This document shows, piece after piece, positions 6,905 through 7,790 of a stretch of 7,790 nucleotides of DNA. Within the stretch, counting starts at the first letter, position 1. The number at the start of each line of letters is the position of its first letter. The DNA is taken from NCBI GenBank assembly GCA_937959095.1, contig CALGLY010000006.1, positions 1 through 7,790 of the forward strand. Reading direction: 5' to 3'. The notes under the pieces were generated by a model. The model was not told where the DNA came from and did no database searches. It worked only from the letters and a program-made list of their open reading frames with translations. The DNA comes from an uncultured Saprospiraceae bacterium (GTDB lineage Bacteria; Bacteroidota; Bacteroidia; Chitinophagales; Saprospiraceae). Both the position numbers and the translations under genes were made by a program.

Positions 6905-7204
6905 ATGATAAAACAACTAGAGCAACTAAAAGATAAATGCCACGAATTTGCTTTTCGTACTAAAGACTATTACCAATTCAGTATGACACTTAGAAAATTC
7001 ACTGATACAGTAGAAAAGCATTATCCAAACTTAATGTCAAATAGTCTAAGCGATTTAAAAGAATCTCTCAACTATGAATTTGACGAGAGAGATATTTTGA
7101 ACGGCACTACCGATAAAGAGACAATAAACAAAGGATTTTATCGCTATACGCCATTTGAAAAAATGGAACAAGTGATTAAACAAATTCAGAACGAATATCC
7201 ATAG
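6905..7204 (+). CDS. Small hypothetical protein (99 aa)
   Basis: I do not recognise this family. The product is highly charged, with many Lys, Glu and Asp and several aromatic residues (Tyr, Phe), and looks mainly helical: 1-20 and 80-97 have helix-like heptad spacing, for example MIKQLEQLKDKCHEF and FEKMEQVIKQIQNEY. There is no signal peptide or membrane segment, so it should be cytoplasmic. Support for a real gene: a clean ATG start, a candidate promoter and a conserved upstream motif shared with the opposing gene. It converges on the minus-strand gene and the two coding regions overlap by 29 bp at their 3' ends (7176-7204). Codon use is more AT-rich than in the polysaccharide operon, consistent with separate origin. 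A toxin, antitoxin or immunity role is possible for such orphan pairs but nothing in the sequence shows it. Confidence 0.65.
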   Translation: MIKQLEQLKDKCHEFAFRTKDYYQFSMTLRKFTDTVEKHYPNLMSNSLSDLKESLNYEFDERDILNGTTDKETINKGFYRYTPFEKMEQVIKQIQNEYP

Positions 7205-7511
7205 CTTCTTTGTAAAGAACTTTTACCTCCTGTAAGCTGGTTGCTATACGCTCTGACCTGAAAATAATACCATGATTGCCGATGCTATCGTTACAATTAT
7301 CTGTCACGTCAAAATATATATTATTGCTCTTGTATGTAGGCGTAAATAAGCCAAATTTTATGCAGCCTGTTTCATCTGTAAAAGACACACGTTCAAAAGG
7401 ATTTTTCTCTGTTAATCGTTGTGCTATACCATCATATATAAATGGTAATTCTGAATTATATACTTCTTTTGCTAGTGCTTCTAGTTTTTCGTTGTATATT
7501 TTTCCTATCAT
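7176..7511 (-). CDS. Small hypothetical protein (111 aa)
   Basis: I do not recognise this family. The protein starts MIGKIYNEKLEALAKEVYN with a likely amphipathic helix, then has a beta-rich middle (about 40-85, including CIKFGLFTPTYKSNNIYFDV and GNHGIIFRSER), and ends with a helix (about 90-108). No signal peptide or membrane helix is seen. The opposite-strand reading of 89 residues (7276-7545) is judged a shadow: this frame has a shared upstream motif, an ATGATA start like the opposing gene, and more protein-like composition. Its last 29 bp overlap the end of the converging gene, so the two transcripts would be antisense to each other over that stretch. A helix-sheet-helix layout would suit a small immunity-like or regulatory protein, but that is only a guess. 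Confidence 0.65.
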   Translation of the reverse strand: MIGKIYNEKLEALAKEVYNSELPFIYDGIAQRLTEKNPFERVSFTDETGCIKFGLFTPTYKSNNIYFDVTDNCNDSIGNHGIIFRSERIATSLQEVKVLYKEAMDIRSEFV

Positions 7512-7520
7512 CTTTTTTAG

Positions 7521-7538
7521 TTTTTTCGGCGGGAAAAA
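7521..7538 (-). promoter_or_regulatory. Shared upstream motif, right copy (minus strand)
   Basis: On the minus strand this reads TTTTTCCCGCCGAAAAAA, the same CCGCCGAAAAAA core as 6876-6891 and nine bases before ATG 7511. Both copies are also preceded by TTGTTTG, at 20 bases on the left and 11 on the right. Together they form an inverted repeat around the gene pair. Confidence 0.55.
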
Positions 7539-7566
7539 TCCCTAAATTTCAAACAATTACAAAAAA

Positions 7567-7579
7567 CGGCTAAACGCCG
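7567..7579. repeat. Small hairpin CGGC-N5-GCCG
   Basis: CGGC (7567-7570) pairs with GCCG (7576-7579). The right arm runs into GCCGAAAGAA, close to the GCCGAAAAAA of the shared upstream motif. It sits between the minus-strand gene and the hairpin chain. Confidence 0.35.
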
Positions 7580-7592
7580 AAAGAAATCAGTA

Positions 7593-7657
7593 GCTAACAA
7601 TGTATAAATTTCCATGTCGGCTATGCGCCGCCACAGTCATTTATACAAGCCGTTAGC
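7593..7657. repeat. Hairpin 1 of chain (GCTAAC ... GTTAGC)
   Basis: GCTAAC (7593-7598) pairs with GTTAGC (7652-7657), TGTATAAAT (7601-7609) with ATTTATACA (7639-7647), and CGGC (7618-7621) with GCCG (7627-7630). The unpaired AA and AGCC between the first two stems give an imperfect, asymmetric stem like that of integron attC sites, whose ends are also ...AAC and GTT.... The attC consensus (RYYYAAC/GTTRRRY) is matched only partly. The stretch 7512-7790 holds no gene I can support. Confidence 0.6.
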
Positions 7658-7703
7658 ACGCAATTATCAAGCCCTAGTCGGGCTATAATAATTGCGTGCT
7701 AAC
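7652..7703. repeat. Hairpin 2 of chain, 16-bp perfect stem
   Basis: GTTAGCACGCAATTAT (7652-7667) and ATAATTGCGTGCTAAC (7688-7703) are perfect inverted repeats of 16 bp. Inside, AGCCC (7670-7674) pairs with GGGCT (7680-7684) around a five-base loop. Its left arm is the right arm of hairpin 1 and its right arm is the left arm of hairpin 3, so neighbouring hairpins cannot all form at once. Confidence 0.75.
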
Positions 7704-7740
7704 GTGGGATGAGTGCTGCTATCGGCACTTGCCACGTTAA
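7699..7740. repeat. Hairpin 3 of chain (TAACGTGG ... CCACGTTA)
   Basis: TAACGTGG (7700-7707) pairs with CCACGTTA (7732-7739), and AGTGC (7712-7716) with GCACT (7725-7729), with unequal spacers of four and two bases. The right end reads GTTAAGT, which fits the attC core GTTRRRY. At about 42 bases it is shorter than typical attC sites. Confidence 0.6.
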
Positions 7741-7744
7741 GTAT

Positions 7745-7789
7745 GAAGCGTAGAGCTTCTACACCGACGCTGTTTCAGGTCAGTACCTG
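7745..7789. repeat. Two further small hairpins at the window edge
   Basis: GAAGC (7745-7749) pairs with GCTTC (7755-7759), in competition with GTAG/CTAC (7750-7753, 7759-7762) flanked by AGCG/CGCT. CAGGT (7776-7780) pairs with ACCTG (7785-7789). They continue the run of inverted repeats, which may go on beyond the window. Confidence 0.4.
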
Positions 7790-7790
7790 T

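Noticed and set aside
7276..7545. Plus-strand frame of 89 codons opposite the small minus-strand gene
   Set aside because: Its composition is Ser/Phe/Leu-rich as expected of an antisense shadow, and the minus-strand frame has the better start context and shared upstream motif.
7593..7790. CRISPR array or tRNA gene in the repeat-rich right end
   Set aside because: The repeats are inverted and differ from one another, with no regular direct repeat and spacer pattern; no cloverleaf or T-loop GTTCRA motif in the right place was found.
7593..7790. Retron or diversity-generating element RNA
   Set aside because: Long hairpins alone are not enough; no reverse transcriptase or template/variable repeat pair is visible in the window.

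Overview
The window looks like chromosomal DNA of a member of the Bacteroidota. The reasons are an AT-leaning composition, no clear Shine-Dalgarno sites at most starts, candidate promoters resembling the TTTG / TAnnTTTG type, a Cys lipoprotein of the polysaccharide-lyase kind common in marine Bacteroidota, and small orphan genes set between palindromes. The species cannot be named from the sequence.

Region 1 (1-5474) is the 3' part of a plus-strand surface-polysaccharide operon. In order it holds the C-terminal part of a GT-B-like transferase, a PAPS-type sulfotransferase, an O-antigen polymerase/ligase-type membrane protein (Wzy/WaaL), an NAD-dependent epimerase of the CDP-paratose/tyvelose 2-epimerase type, a GT-B glycosyltransferase and a left-handed beta-helix acyltransferase. 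Five of the junctions are overlaps or direct abutments (ATGA, TTGA, TAA|ATG, ATGA, GTGA), which points to one translationally coupled transcript. The sulfotransferase, acyltransferase and polymerase together suggest a secreted repeat-unit polysaccharide carrying sulfate and acyl groups.

Region 2 (5475-6626) is a probable insertion or rearrangement at the operon's end. A polysaccharide lyase family 7 lipoprotein with all three family signatures is followed immediately by a broken copy of the acyltransferase 3' end. The lyase is therefore bracketed by two direct repeats of about 144 bp, 1140 bp apart, with about 83 % identity by hand count.

Region 3 (6627-7790) is accessory DNA of a different character: AT-rich and full of inverted repeats. 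Two small unrecognised genes converge tail to tail with a 29-bp overlap. Each is preceded by the same unusual motif (TTTTCCGCCGAAAAAA, or a close variant) and starts ATGATA. The pair is flanked by palindromic elements carrying GTAGCTAA/TTAGCTAC on the left and, on the right, a chain of three hairpins that share their GTTAGC/GCTAAC arms, followed by smaller hairpins up to the window edge. This layout resembles a mobile cassette between attC-like or REP-like structured sites, but no integrase or transposase is present and the interpretation is open. It is the most unusual part of the window.
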